This document shows, piece by piece, positions 52,582-60,665 of a stretch of 64,000 nucleotides of DNA. The notes under the pieces were generated by a model, which worked only from the letters and a program-made list of their open reading frames with translations, did no database searches and was not told the DNA's origin. This DNA comes from Alphaproteobacteria bacterium (GTDB lineage Bacteria > Pseudomonadota > Alphaproteobacteria > Caulobacterales > Hyphomonadaceae): the NCBI GenBank assembly GCA_018969425.1, contig JAGWYJ010000007.1, positions 62,001 to 126,000 on the forward strand, read 5' to 3'. Every line of letters starts with the position of its first letter. Within the stretch, counting starts at the first letter, position 1. The translations under genes and the position numbers were made by a program.

Positions 52582-52623
52582 CGTTTGCAGATCCCGTCCG
52601 TGACCAGCTTGCAAACGATTGCC
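52582..52623. promoter_or_regulatory. LacI-family-type operator in the divergent MFS/DUF1080 promoter
   Basis: TGCAAACGATTGCC at 52610-52623 matches the LacI/GalR-type consensus TGCAAnCGnTTGCA at all but the last base. A perfect inverted copy of its left half, CGTTTGCA, lies at 52582-52589, so the two 8-bp arms (52582-52589 and 52610-52617) are separated by 20 bp. The site lies between the starts of the sugar operon and the second DUF1080 gene. No lacI-type gene is present in the window. Confidence 0.55.
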
Positions 52624-52715
52624 GCCTGATGCGGTCAGACGCTACATTGCCGGTCTGTCGCGGACCTGTCCATCGGTCGTTGAGGGCTGGATGGGATCTT
52701 TTGGGGAGACGGCGC

Positions 52716-53573
52716 ATGCGGGTGAAGTGGGCGTCGGGATTTTCGGTCGGGGTGATCCTGATCACTGGCGGATGCGCCCTCTCGGCTGGCGAGGCGCCTG
52801 CCGCTTTGGACAATCGCTGGAGGCCCCTGTTCGACGGCCGCACGCTTGAGGGCTGGACGCCCAAGATCCGCGGCTACGAGCTGGGCGAGAACTATCGCGA
52901 CACCTTTATCGTGCGCGACGGCGCCATACGGGTATCCTATGACCGCTATTCTGAATTCGGATCACGCTTCGGGCATCTGTTTCATGAGACGCCTGTGTCG
53001 GCGTTTCGCTTACGTCTCGAATACCGCTTTCTGGGTGATGGACCCTCCGACACTCCCGGGTGGGCCCGATACAACAGCGGCGTGATGATCTTTTCTCAGG
53101 CTCCTGAGAGCATGGCCCGCGATCAGGGCTTTCCGGTATCGGTGGAAGCCCAGCTTCTGGCTGCAGACGGATCGGCTCCACGGGCCAATGGAAATGTCTG
53201 CACGCCCGGTACGGACATTGTCATGGAAGGCCGTCTGATTAAGCAGCATTGCATAAATTCGCCTGTCGCGGCGAGGCCGGCGGATGGTCGCTGGATCCTG
53301 TTTGAAATCGAGGTGTCTCCCTCGGGCCTCGTCACCCAGAGGATTGATGGAGAGGTGAGCCTTGTCTATTCCAGCCCCCAGCTCGATCCGAAGGCTGACA
53401 TGGCCGATTCCCTACCCCTGATCGCAGCCGCCGGCGGGCGCCTTGAGATGAAAGGGGGCTATCTATCCTTACAGAGTGAAGGGGCGCCGATTGAGTTCCG
53501 AAATATTGAGATCATGGATCTCGGGACCCTGACCCCGCCTCAGGTTGCGAACGCTCGTCCGACTTCCGAATAG
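52716..53573 (+). CDS. DUF1080 lipoprotein (3-keto-disaccharide hydrolase family), copy 2
   Basis: A 285-residue lipoprotein (signal ending VILITGGC) with a DUF1080 domain: RWRPLFDGRTLEGWTPKIRG, FIVRDGAIRVSYDRYSEF, FRLRLEYRFLGDGPS, RYNSGVMIFSQ, VSVEAQLLAADG and APIEFRNIEIMDL. Compared with copy 1 it has an insertion with four cysteine/charged positions (NGNVCTPGTDI, KQHCINSP), so the pair may act on different substrates. GGGGAG lies 8 bases before the ATG. It is divergent from the MFS operon and overlaps the end of the converging small-subunit gene by 34 bases. Confidence 0.86.
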   Translation: MRVKWASGFSVGVILITGGCALSAGEAPAALDNRWRPLFDGRTLEGWTPKIRGYELGENYRDTFIVRDGAIRVSYDRYSEFGSRFGHLFHETPVSAFRLRLEYRFLGDGPSDTPGWARYNSGVMIFSQAPESMARDQGFPVSVEAQLLAADGSAPRANGNVCTPGTDIVMEGRLIKQHCINSPVAARPADGRWILFEIEVSPSGLVTQRIDGEVSLVYSSPQLDPKADMADSLPLIAAAGGRLEMKGGYLSLQSEGAPIEFRNIEIMDLGTLTPPQVANARPTSE

Positions 53574-54118
53574 GGTACGTCTGCGCGGTAGGGACCTGGG
53601 ATCGGATCGTATCTGAGGAACTGGCTGGCCCCGTATTCCGAGGTGAAAAAGCCAAGGATGGTGAGCTCTTTTATGATGCGAAAAAAGTGAAGGGGTGCTC
53701 CAGGAGTTCGATTCTGAGCGGTCGCTTCCTCGTCAAACGTCGTCATGAGAGCAATTTGCTTCGCTGGCGGGAGACGATGAAATCTCTGTCCATGCTGGCT
53801 GAGAGCCTCCTCGTTCACGCGCGTCAGCCCGGCTCGCACCGTTGAGCGTTCCGTATCTCCGTAGAATTCCGCCATCATCCGGTCGAGGAAGGAAACAACC
53901 CCGACATCGACGGCGCCAGGTGTGTCTGTCCGAGGTAGAATCCGGTCGCACAGGGCTGTAACAGACAGACTTTCATCAGCGACCAGATACTGGCTGGCGC
54001 TGCTCTGACCTTCGGGCGCTGAAGCGCATCCGGAAAGCACACCGGCGATGGCCCCTGCTGAGAGGCTGCCGCCGAGAATGAGGGCTGCTCGTCGGATCAG
54101 GTCTCGTCGATCGATCAT
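53540..54118 (-). CDS. Gluconate 2-dehydrogenase subunit 3-like Tat lipoprotein (copy 2)
   Basis: A 192-residue small subunit with Tat motif (DRRDLIRRAALILGG) and lipobox (GVLSGC). The family core follows: LSVTALCDRILPRTDTPGA, VGVVSFLDRMMAEFY, FFRIIKELTILGFFTSEYGA and DPIPGPYRADVPYSE. It should carry the adjacent flavoprotein to the periplasm. It starts 15 bases after the stop of the flavoprotein gene, the same order as in copy 1. Sequence is quite different from copy 1, so this is an ancient paralogue rather than a recent duplication. Confidence 0.88.
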   Translation of the reverse strand: MIDRRDLIRRAALILGGSLSAGAIAGVLSGCASAPEGQSSASQYLVADESLSVTALCDRILPRTDTPGAVDVGVVSFLDRMMAEFYGDTERSTVRAGLTRVNEEALSQHGQRFHRLPPAKQIALMTTFDEEATAQNRTPGAPLHFFRIIKELTILGFFTSEYGASQFLRYDPIPGPYRADVPYSEVGRAFAT

Positions 54119-54133
54119 GTTCGCACCTGTCTC

Positions 54134-55867
54134 TCAAAGATTGCCTGATCTGAGTTCTCGCACCGCATGGTCGCAGGCCCGTGCGGTCAGCGCCATGTAG
54201 GTGAGGGAGGGGTTCACCGATGAGGCGGATGTCATGCAGGCTCCGTCGGTGACATAGACATTCGGGCTCGCATGCATCTGGTTCCACGCGTTGAGTACGG
54301 ACGTCTTGGGATCCCGGCCCATGCGGCAGGCCCCCATTTCATGGATACCCAGTCCTGGCGCATAAGGGCGGTCATAGCCGCGAACATTCTTAAAGCCTGC
54401 CGCCTCGAGCATTTCGACGGCCGAGGCCTGCATATCCTTTCTCATGTTGAGTTCGTTTTCACGGATCCTGACGTCCATCGTCAGGGTGGGAAGGCCATGG
54501 ACATCCCGGACATTGTCATTGAGCGTGACCCGGTTGTCCTCATAAGGCAGGGTCTCTCCGAACGCATTGATCCCCATCGTCCATCCGCCGGGATCCTGAA
54601 GCGCATTCTTCATCTCCTCGCCAAACCCCATCTCCGCAATCAGTCGCTGCCAGCCGAGACGGCTCGCGCCGCCCTGATAGCCGTATCCGCGAATGAAATC
54701 TTTCGCCCTGGTTCGGTCGTCGCCCAGATTTCGGAAGCGGGGGATATAGATGCCGTTGGGTCGGCGGCCCGTGTAGTAGCGATCCTCATATCCGTCGACA
54801 TCCGCCTGAGCGCCGACCATGAAATGGTGGTCCATGATGTTGCGTCCGACCTGGTCGCTGTCATTGCCGTATCCGGTGGGAAACCGGCTTGAGGCGGAGT
54901 TGAGCAGGATCCACGCCGTATTGAGGGTGGAGGCGCAGAGGAAAACAACCCGGGCGTAGTATTCCGTCTCAGCGCCGGTTTCTGCGTCACGCACCCGGAC
55001 TCCCGTTGCGCGGGAGGTGCGCGCATCATGCATGAGCGATGTCACGATTGCGTTGGGCTCAAGGGTCATGTTGCCCGATCTCTGCGCGGCGACCAGGGTG
55101 GAGGCGTTGCTGGAGAAATAGGCCCCGAACAGGCATCCTCTCATGCAGAGATTGCGGTTCTGACAGGTTCCCCGTCCGAGTTGTGTCTGTTCTGGGGTCG
55201 GGGCTGTCAGATGAGCGGTTCGGCCGATAGTGACACGGCGTTCCGCAAACCGTTCCTCGACTTTCGCCTTGAAGTTTTTTTCAACGACATTCATGTCCAT
55301 AGGCGGCTGGAACTGGCCGTCGGGAAAATGGGCGAGGCCCTCCTCGCGTCCGCTGACGCCGATATAGGTTTCAACGCGATCGTACCACGGCGCGAGGTCT
55401 TCATACCGGATCGGCCAGTCCACACCGACCCCCTCACGGGCGTTCGCCTCGAAATCAAGCGGGCTATGTCGATAGCTTTGCCGCCCCCACGTCAGCGAGC
55501 GCCCGCCCACATGATAGCCGCGGATCCAGTCATAGCGGTGCGTCTCTGTATAGGGATGCTCGTCATCCTTCACGAACCAGTGGTTCCACGCCTCATTGAC
55601 CGTGTAGCCGGTGCGGCTTTGCTTAGGGTAGTGACGGTCGATCTCCGACTGCGGCAGTCGTCCTCCCGGATATTTGAAGTCCCAGGGGGCGTGATTGAAA
55701 GTCTTGTAGTCTGCTCCATGACGAACATCCCGGCCGCGTTCAAGAACCAGCGTTCTGAGCCCCTTTTCCGAGAGTTCCTTGGCGGCCCACCCGCCCGATA
55801 TGCCGCTCCCGACTACGATGGCGTCAAAGGTCCTCGCCTCCTTTGAGGCTGCCCCAAGGGTGCTCAT
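54134..55867 (-). CDS. GMC-family FAD dehydrogenase catalytic subunit with Fe-S motif (copy 2)
   Basis: A 577-residue GMC oxidoreductase with FAD-binding FDAIVVGSGISGGWAAKEL (residues 14-32). Cysteines 235, 241 and 245 (GTCQNRNLCMRGC) again give C-x5-C-x3-C, and the C-terminal region is HEMGACRMG with NVYVTDGACMTSASSVNPS. Sequence resembles levoglucosan, lactose and glucoside-3-dehydrogenase large subunits. There is no signal peptide; the Tat-bearing partner is encoded 15 bases downstream. ATG 55867 is chosen because upstream in-frame sequence to 56680 lies antisense to another gene. A -10/-35 pair lies at 55910-55940. Confidence 0.9.
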   Translation of the reverse strand: MSTLGAASKEARTFDAIVVGSGISGGWAAKELSEKGLRTLVLERGRDVRHGADYKTFNHAPWDFKYPGGRLPQSEIDRHYPKQSRTGYTVNEAWNHWFVKDDEHPYTETHRYDWIRGYHVGGRSLTWGRQSYRHSPLDFEANAREGVGVDWPIRYEDLAPWYDRVETYIGVSGREEGLAHFPDGQFQPPMDMNVVEKNFKAKVEERFAERRVTIGRTAHLTAPTPEQTQLGRGTCQNRNLCMRGCLFGAYFSSNASTLVAAQRSGNMTLEPNAIVTSLMHDARTSRATGVRVRDAETGAETEYYARVVFLCASTLNTAWILLNSASSRFPTGYGNDSDQVGRNIMDHHFMVGAQADVDGYEDRYYTGRRPNGIYIPRFRNLGDDRTRAKDFIRGYGYQGGASRLGWQRLIAEMGFGEEMKNALQDPGGWTMGINAFGETLPYEDNRVTLNDNVRDVHGLPTLTMDVRIRENELNMRKDMQASAVEMLEAAGFKNVRGYDRPYAPGLGIHEMGACRMGRDPKTSVLNAWNQMHASPNVYVTDGACMTSASSVNPSLTYMALTARACDHAVRELRSGNL

Positions 55868-55909
55868 CTGATCCTCGCCCACTGCCCAGGACGTCCGTTG
55901 CGCCCTGAA

Positions 55910-55940
55910 ATTATCCGAAGGGTGGCGCCAATAATGACAA
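55910..55940 (-). promoter_or_regulatory. Candidate promoter for the second GMC dehydrogenase operon
   Basis: On the minus strand TTGTCA (55940-55935) and GATAAT (55915-55910) are separated by 19 bp. A transcript would start about 35 bases before the ATG at 55867. The spacing is a little long, so the call is tentative. Confidence 0.35.
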
Positions 55941-56098
55941 AACGCCAGAGGCAGCCTGAAGGTTAGTCTGTCGCAAAGAGAGGGAATGAAGGAGGCTTCG
56001 AACCGGACGAGGGCGACGATGGTCCTCCGGACGAGCGCTCTGGACAACGATCCCCGCCTGCGTCCAACCTCATGTCCTGAGGACCTGAGAGAAGGACA

Positions 56099-57040
56099 AT
56101 GCGTGATATGAATAGACGCACGCTTTTGGGGGCGGCCCTCGCCGGGTGGGCTTCGGGAACAGCTCGTGCGGACGAACCGTATGGGACCGTGACGCAGGGT
56201 GTCGAAACCTGGAGTGAGTCCCTGATGCTCATCTACTTCGACAGGGATGTCCGTAATGGGATCAGCGTAAGAGTGTCTCGATACCCTGATCTCAACGCGA
56301 CCTGGATCTGGTGTCATGTCCTTTTTGAGGGACAAATCTACGCTTACACGGAGCGCCGCGTATCCTGCTCGGCGCAGCGCAACCTGCCTGAGTTGATCCG
56401 CGGGGACTACTCGGCGCCGTCCGCTGGCGTAGCCTTCCTCAGAAAAGGGTCCGCTCTCAACCTCGCGGCGATCGAGCTGTCTGCAACGGTGCAGGCTCGC
56501 CAAAGTTCGGAAGGACGCGATGGTCCCGGCGAGACGCCGATCTCGATAGAGGCCGCTTTCATCCGCCCGAGGCTCAAGGACAACCTGCCTTCCGGACGAT
56601 CCGAGTGGACAGGATGGGCCGATATCGCCCTGAATGTGGACGGTAAGCGTATTCAATTGTCCGGGGCGGCCAAGGCCCATGAACAGGTCCAGACGGCTCC
56701 TCGTTTTGATGCGCCCTTCACCTACGCCATGCTCTGGAATGACGAGACATCCTTCATCGCGACCGCCGCAGCTCGCCGACGAAGCGGAGATTTTGAGGCG
56801 GATGGGATTTCGACAGCCGTAACGGATTTTCGACCGACGGCGCCCGGTCGAGAGCGCCTCTTTGATCTGCGGCTGGAGAATGGACGAGTCTTAACAGGTC
56901 GAGCCTCCCGTGTGGCTGCCTATGACGTCCCGATTTTTGGTCGGATGTGGAACGGAGCGATCGTACGCGCCGTTATTGAGGGCCGCTCAATGCTCGGTAT
57001 GCTCAATGACTGGCGCCCCGAGGATAACACCTTTCTCTGA
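56099..57040 (+). CDS. Tat-exported protein of unknown function beside the GMC module
   Basis: A 313-residue protein with a twin-arginine signal (MNRRTLLGAALAGWASGTA) and an all-beta-looking mature part with segments LMLIYFDRDVRNGISVRVSR, WIWCHVLFEGQIYAYTERR, EWTGWADIALNVDGKRIQLS, TYAMLWNDETSFIATAAARR and VPIFGRMWNGAIVRAVIEG. The alternation and the G-x-W motifs recall lipocalin-like two-domain proteins such as CrtC/AttH or DUF7064-7065, but this is a guess. It is divergent from the second GMC dehydrogenase and converges on the PQQ dehydrogenase. ATG at 56108 is an alternative start just before the Tat motif. No function is assigned. Confidence 0.7.
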   Translation: MRDMNRRTLLGAALAGWASGTARADEPYGTVTQGVETWSESLMLIYFDRDVRNGISVRVSRYPDLNATWIWCHVLFEGQIYAYTERRVSCSAQRNLPELIRGDYSAPSAGVAFLRKGSALNLAAIELSATVQARQSSEGRDGPGETPISIEAAFIRPRLKDNLPSGRSEWTGWADIALNVDGKRIQLSGAAKAHEQVQTAPRFDAPFTYAMLWNDETSFIATAAARRRSGDFEADGISTAVTDFRPTAPGRERLFDLRLENGRVLTGRASRVAAYDVPIFGRMWNGAIVRAVIEGRSMLGMLNDWRPEDNTFL

Positions 57041-57130
57041 CGGACGGCTGTCTTACGCATGAGATCAAGGAAGCCCGAAACGGGTCTCTGGCGACAGCCT
57101 AAACAAGCGCTCACGGTTCAGCTTTCCTGT

Positions 57131-57147
57131 GCGCTCCAGGAGAGCGC
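57131..57147. terminator. Hairpin between converging Tat protein and PQQ dehydrogenase genes
   Basis: GCGCTC (57131-57136) and GAGCGC (57142-57147) form a perfect 6-bp stem with a 5-base loop in the 196-bp convergent gap. There is no T-run. No other structure or gene was seen in this gap. Confidence 0.4.
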
Positions 57148-57236
57148 CAGGAGCGATCCGAACCGATGTTCGCAGCGGAGTTCAGGTTACCGAACGGACT
57201 TGGCCAACCCTTATCCCGAGCTGGGCGAGGCCTCTC

Positions 57237-59570
57237 TCAGAGCGTGTCGGCCTCTGCGCCGCGTCGCGTTGCTGCCGGGGGCGCGACGAAGGCTTTTGCA
57301 ACGTATTTGGCAATCGCATCGATCTCGGCGGTCGTGAGGCTGTTGGCCAGCGCAGGCATCTCGCCCTGGCCCTGAGAGATGACCCGTGCGATGTTTGCGG
57401 GATCTGCGCGCCCTGTGATGCGCGGCCCTGTTCCTCCGGAGCCGTCCGCCGCGTGGCAGCCGGCGCACATGCGCCCGAAGGCCGAAGCGCCCATCGTCAG
57501 TTCCGCGGGAGTTGCGCTGATTGAAGCGATCATTGCGGATCGCGACGGCGGCGCCGGAGCGAGGGGGACGCCGCCGGGTGGCGGAGCGCCGTTATCGCTC
57601 ATGCCATCGAGTGTGAGGGCGACGATCTCTGCAGGCCTTCCCGGAGCCGAGATGGCGATCGCCACATACTGACGACCATTATGAACATAGGTCATTGGGG
57701 CTCCGGTCGACAGGGTCGGAAGAGGCGTCGCATGGACGACGCGTCCATCCCGCTTGTCGTAAACTCTAAGAAGAGGACCGCCGCGGCTGGCCGAAATGGT
57801 GCCCGATTCGCCCATGAACAGGAGGTCTCGGGTCAGCAGAGGGCCGGGACGTATGTCGAACTGGCCCATGCTGTCAAAATCAAGCCCGAGCCCCTGAAGA
57901 TCAGGATGGTTGCGGACGAAATCCGGAGCCGCGCCGTTGGCCTTTCGCCAGGCGATTTCACCCGAATTCATGTTCATGGCCACCAGCTCGCTATAGGGCG
58001 GCTTGAACAGCGGCAGACCCCGAGGTCCCATCAGGGTGGTGTTATTGGCCTGAACATAGGACAGGTTGGTGCGAGCGGGGTCTCCGCGCGTCACGCCGAC
58101 TGCGCTGGGTCGGTTGCGAGTCGGAATATAGAGAATGTGAGTGGCAGGATCAAAGGCCCCGCCATTCCAGTTCGCTCCGCCTCCGAAGCCAGGGTAGATC
58201 AGGGCGCCCTTGATGGTCTCAGTCACCTCGGCGGGGGGGGTGAACAGCGGTCCCTTGTCATAGGATTTCATGATGTCGATCGCCTCCGCCCTGAGCGCTG
58301 GCGTGAAGTCGATGAGATTGGACTCGTCGTATCCTTGTGGCGCGAAGGGCTCCGGCCGCGTCGGAAAGGGCTGGGTCGGCGATGTCTTCTCGCCGGGGAC
58401 CCGGCTCTGTGGAACAGCGCGCTCCTCGATCGGCCAGACAGGCTCCCCCGTGCGTCGATCAAAGGTGAAGATGAAACCCTGCTTGGTCAGCTGACTGACC
58501 GCCGCAATACGTTTGCCGTCCACAACGACGTCATGAAGAATAGGAGCCGAAGGGTTATCATAGTCGAAGACCCCGTGGTGGACGGTCTGAAAGTGCCAGA
58601 CTCGACGTCCCGTCTTCGCATCGAGGCAGACAAGGCTCTCGGCGAAGAGCCCGTCTCCTGGTCTGTCGACGCCGGCAAAGTCATTGGAGGGGGTATCTGT
58701 GGGAAGATAGACATAGCCGAGTTCCGGATCCGCGCTCATCATCGTCCAGACGCCAGCCTGTCCGACATAATCGGCGCTTCCGTTCTCCCAGGTGTCGTAT
58801 CCGAATTCTCCAGGCCTCGGCACGACGTGGAAAGTCCAGGCGAGGCGGCCCGTTCGTACGTCGTAACCGCGTATATCGCCGGGAAGGACCTCCTTGTTAC
58901 GCCCCCCAGAGGGTATGATCTGAGCGATCACGATGTCGCCGACCACAATCGCTGGCGAGACGGACCTCACATCGCCGCGCACGGATCGTTCTGGGGCGAG
59001 ATCGTCACGCAGATTGACAACGCCGTCCCGGCCGAACTCCCTCGCCGTCTGTCCGGTACGGGCGTCAATGGCGATCAGACGTCCGTCGAGGGAATTATGA
59101 AAGAGGCGCTTTTGGGAGCCGTCAGTCCAGTAGGCCAGGCTTCGTGGAGCCAGAGACGCGGCTCCCCCGCCGACATCGGCTGGCGGGGCTTCGTAGGTCC
59201 AAAGCGTCTTTCCTGTGCCGGCGTCGATGGCGGCTGCCCCGTGGTTGACCCATGGGACGTAGAGGACGCCGTCATCGAGCAGGGGGGTGGCCTTGTAGTT
59301 GTCCGCTCCGGTTCCCCCGCTGGAGTCCGCTGTCCATCGCCAGGCGATCTGCAATCGATCGACGTTTGAAAGATTGATGTCGTGAAGAGGGGCATAGCGG
59401 GTCTGGCCCGCGTCCCCGCCCCAATAGATCCATTGACCCGGATCGTAGGCCTTAAGCGTCGAGGGGCCTTGTTGCGCGATGATAGCCGCAGCGCACCCGG
59501 CGAGCGCGAGGGCGGCGCCGCAGGCGAACAGAGGTTTGAGATATCCTGGTCTCGGCTTGATGCCTCGCAT
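57237..59570 (-). CDS. PQQ-dependent dehydrogenase with C-terminal cytochrome c domain, GDH-like lipoprotein
   Basis: A 777-residue quinoprotein. A signal peptide with lipobox (AALALAGC) precedes an eight-bladed propeller: WIYWGGDAGQTRYAPLHDIN, LQIAWRWTADSS, then repeated tryptophan-docking segments such as DARTGQTAREFGRDG, LDAKTGRRVWHFQTVHH and RRTGEPVWPIEERAVPQ. After residue about 690 a single c-type cytochrome domain carries the heme motif CAGCH in GRMCAGCHAADGSGG. No adjacent cysteine pair is present, which fits the glucose-dehydrogenase branch rather than methanol or ethanol dehydrogenases. It oxidises a sugar or polyol in the periplasm and passes electrons to the respiratory chain. No PQQ synthesis genes are in the window. 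Confidence 0.9.
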   Translation of the reverse strand: MRGIKPRPGYLKPLFACGAALALAGCAAAIIAQQGPSTLKAYDPGQWIYWGGDAGQTRYAPLHDINLSNVDRLQIAWRWTADSSGGTGADNYKATPLLDDGVLYVPWVNHGAAAIDAGTGKTLWTYEAPPADVGGGAASLAPRSLAYWTDGSQKRLFHNSLDGRLIAIDARTGQTAREFGRDGVVNLRDDLAPERSVRGDVRSVSPAIVVGDIVIAQIIPSGGRNKEVLPGDIRGYDVRTGRLAWTFHVVPRPGEFGYDTWENGSADYVGQAGVWTMMSADPELGYVYLPTDTPSNDFAGVDRPGDGLFAESLVCLDAKTGRRVWHFQTVHHGVFDYDNPSAPILHDVVVDGKRIAAVSQLTKQGFIFTFDRRTGEPVWPIEERAVPQSRVPGEKTSPTQPFPTRPEPFAPQGYDESNLIDFTPALRAEAIDIMKSYDKGPLFTPPAEVTETIKGALIYPGFGGGANWNGGAFDPATHILYIPTRNRPSAVGVTRGDPARTNLSYVQANNTTLMGPRGLPLFKPPYSELVAMNMNSGEIAWRKANGAAPDFVRNHPDLQGLGLDFDSMGQFDIRPGPLLTRDLLFMGESGTISASRGGPLLRVYDKRDGRVVHATPLPTLSTGAPMTYVHNGRQYVAIAISAPGRPAEIVALTLDGMSDNGAPPPGGVPLAPAPPSRSAMIASISATPAELTMGASAFGRMCAGCHAADGSGGTGPRITGRADPANIARVISQGQGEMPALANSLTTAEIDAIAKYVAKAFVAPPAATRRGAEADTL

Positions 59571-59700
59571 GTGTCCGTCCCCTGCCTATCGACGGTCCAG
59601 TTGGATCATCAGCCGTCGTTGGAGAAGGACATATCGCGCAGGGTCCTGTGTCACAATCAGGGGGCGCGATGATCCGACAGGGTCGGGTCTCTGATCGATC

Positions 59701-59742
59701 CTCAGGGAGGAGAGCCACTGAACGAGTGGGCGCTCCCCTGAG
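59701..59742 (-). terminator. Long imperfect hairpin downstream of the LysR gene
   Basis: Outer arms CTCAGGG (59701-59707) and CCCTGAG (59736-59742) and inner arms CCACT / AGTGG are separated by internal loops, closing on GAACG. The structure lies 27 bases after the LysR stop, on the path toward the PQQ dehydrogenase gene, and probably ends the LysR transcript. Confidence 0.45.
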
Positions 59743-59768
59743 AACTGACGCAGGAGCTCTTGCCGGCA

Positions 59769-60665
59769 TCACGAAGGCTGTCTGTCGATCAGCGCCTGCA
59801 TTAGCCAGCTGCATGCCGGTCCAGGGCGGCTGTCTTTCCGCCAGAGCAGATTGAGATTGTATTTGACACGCGGAGAGTCCGGCAAAAAGAGCTCGACCAG
59901 ACGTCCGGCGCTCAGATCTTCAGCGATCGCATGCGCCGGCATGTTGCCCCAGCCGATGCCCTCGAGCAGCAGGGCATGCTTGGCTCCAAGATCGGCGAGC
60001 CGCCACGTGCGATCGCTGAGTACCGAGAAGTCGCGTCCCTCAGTCAGCTTTGAGCGGTCCGTCAGGACCAGCTGCAGGTGGCGTCGGATCTCTCCGGGGG
60101 CGATGCTCTGGCTGAGCGCGAGGGGATGATCAGGCGCAGCGACCGGGATGAGCTCCACGAACCCCGCAGCCCGTCGTTCGAGCTCAGGCAGGGAGAGGAG
60201 ATTCGGACCCGCAAGGGCAAGGTTAGCCCTTTCATCGATCACCAGCGCCGCGACGGCGCCGAGCGCTTCCACATGGAGACGCAGATTGACCGTTGGAAAG
60301 GTCTGCTGGAAGTCGCGGAGCAGTCCGGCGATCGTCCGACTGGGGACCATCACGTCGAAGGCTAGCGAGACTTCCGTCTCCAGTCCCTGTCGGATTCCTC
60401 GCGCACGGGCGATCAGTCCGTCTGTTTCGTCAGAAACGGCTCGGGCGTCGGCCAGAAGCGCGCGTCCCGAGGGGGTGAGTTCCGGCCTTCTCGATCCGTG
60501 CCGTTCGAACAGCTCCACCCCAAGCTGAGCTTCGAGGCTGGCGATCCCGTAGCTGACGACGGATAGGGCGCGCCCGAGCTTCCTGGCCGCTGAATTGAAG
60601 CTGCCGGCGTCCGCAACCGCCAGAAAGATGCGGATCTGATCAAGGGTGGGGCGACCGATGTCCAT
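59769..60665 (-). CDS. LysR-family transcriptional regulator of the pirin/FMN reductase genes
   Basis: A 298-residue LysR protein. The N-terminal winged HTH is LDQIRIFLAVADAGSFNSAA followed by RKLGRALSVVSYGIASLEAQ and LFERHGSRRPELTPSGRALL, and the C-terminal part is the periplasmic-binding-fold effector domain. LysR proteins diverging from pirin plus an NAD(P)H-dependent FMN reductase recur in proteobacteria and usually activate them. The 100-bp gap contains an AT-rich stretch with a 9-bp direct repeat. The effector is unknown. Confidence 0.92.
   Translation of the reverse strand: MDIGRPTLDQIRIFLAVADAGSFNSAARKLGRALSVVSYGIASLEAQLGVELFERHGSRRPELTPSGRALLADARAVSDETDGLIARARGIRQGLETEVSLAFDVMVPSRTIAGLLRDFQQTFPTVNLRLHVEALGAVAALVIDERANLALAGPNLLSLPELERRAAGFVELIPVAAPDHPLALSQSIAPGEIRRHLQLVLTDRSKLTEGRDFSVLSDRTWRLADLGAKHALLLEGIGWGNMPAHAIAEDLSAGRLVELFLPDSPRVKYNLNLLWRKDSRPGPACSWLMQALIDRQPS

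Noticed and set aside
55868-56680. Upstream extension of the second GMC dehydrogenase reading frame
   Set aside because: It is antisense to the Tat-exported protein gene, and the GMC FAD motif begins close to the ATG at 55867.
57681-59369. 562-codon plus-strand open frame opposite the PQQ dehydrogenase
   Set aside because: It is a frame shadow of a clearly recognisable quinoprotein on the other strand, with no domain motif or ribosome binding site.
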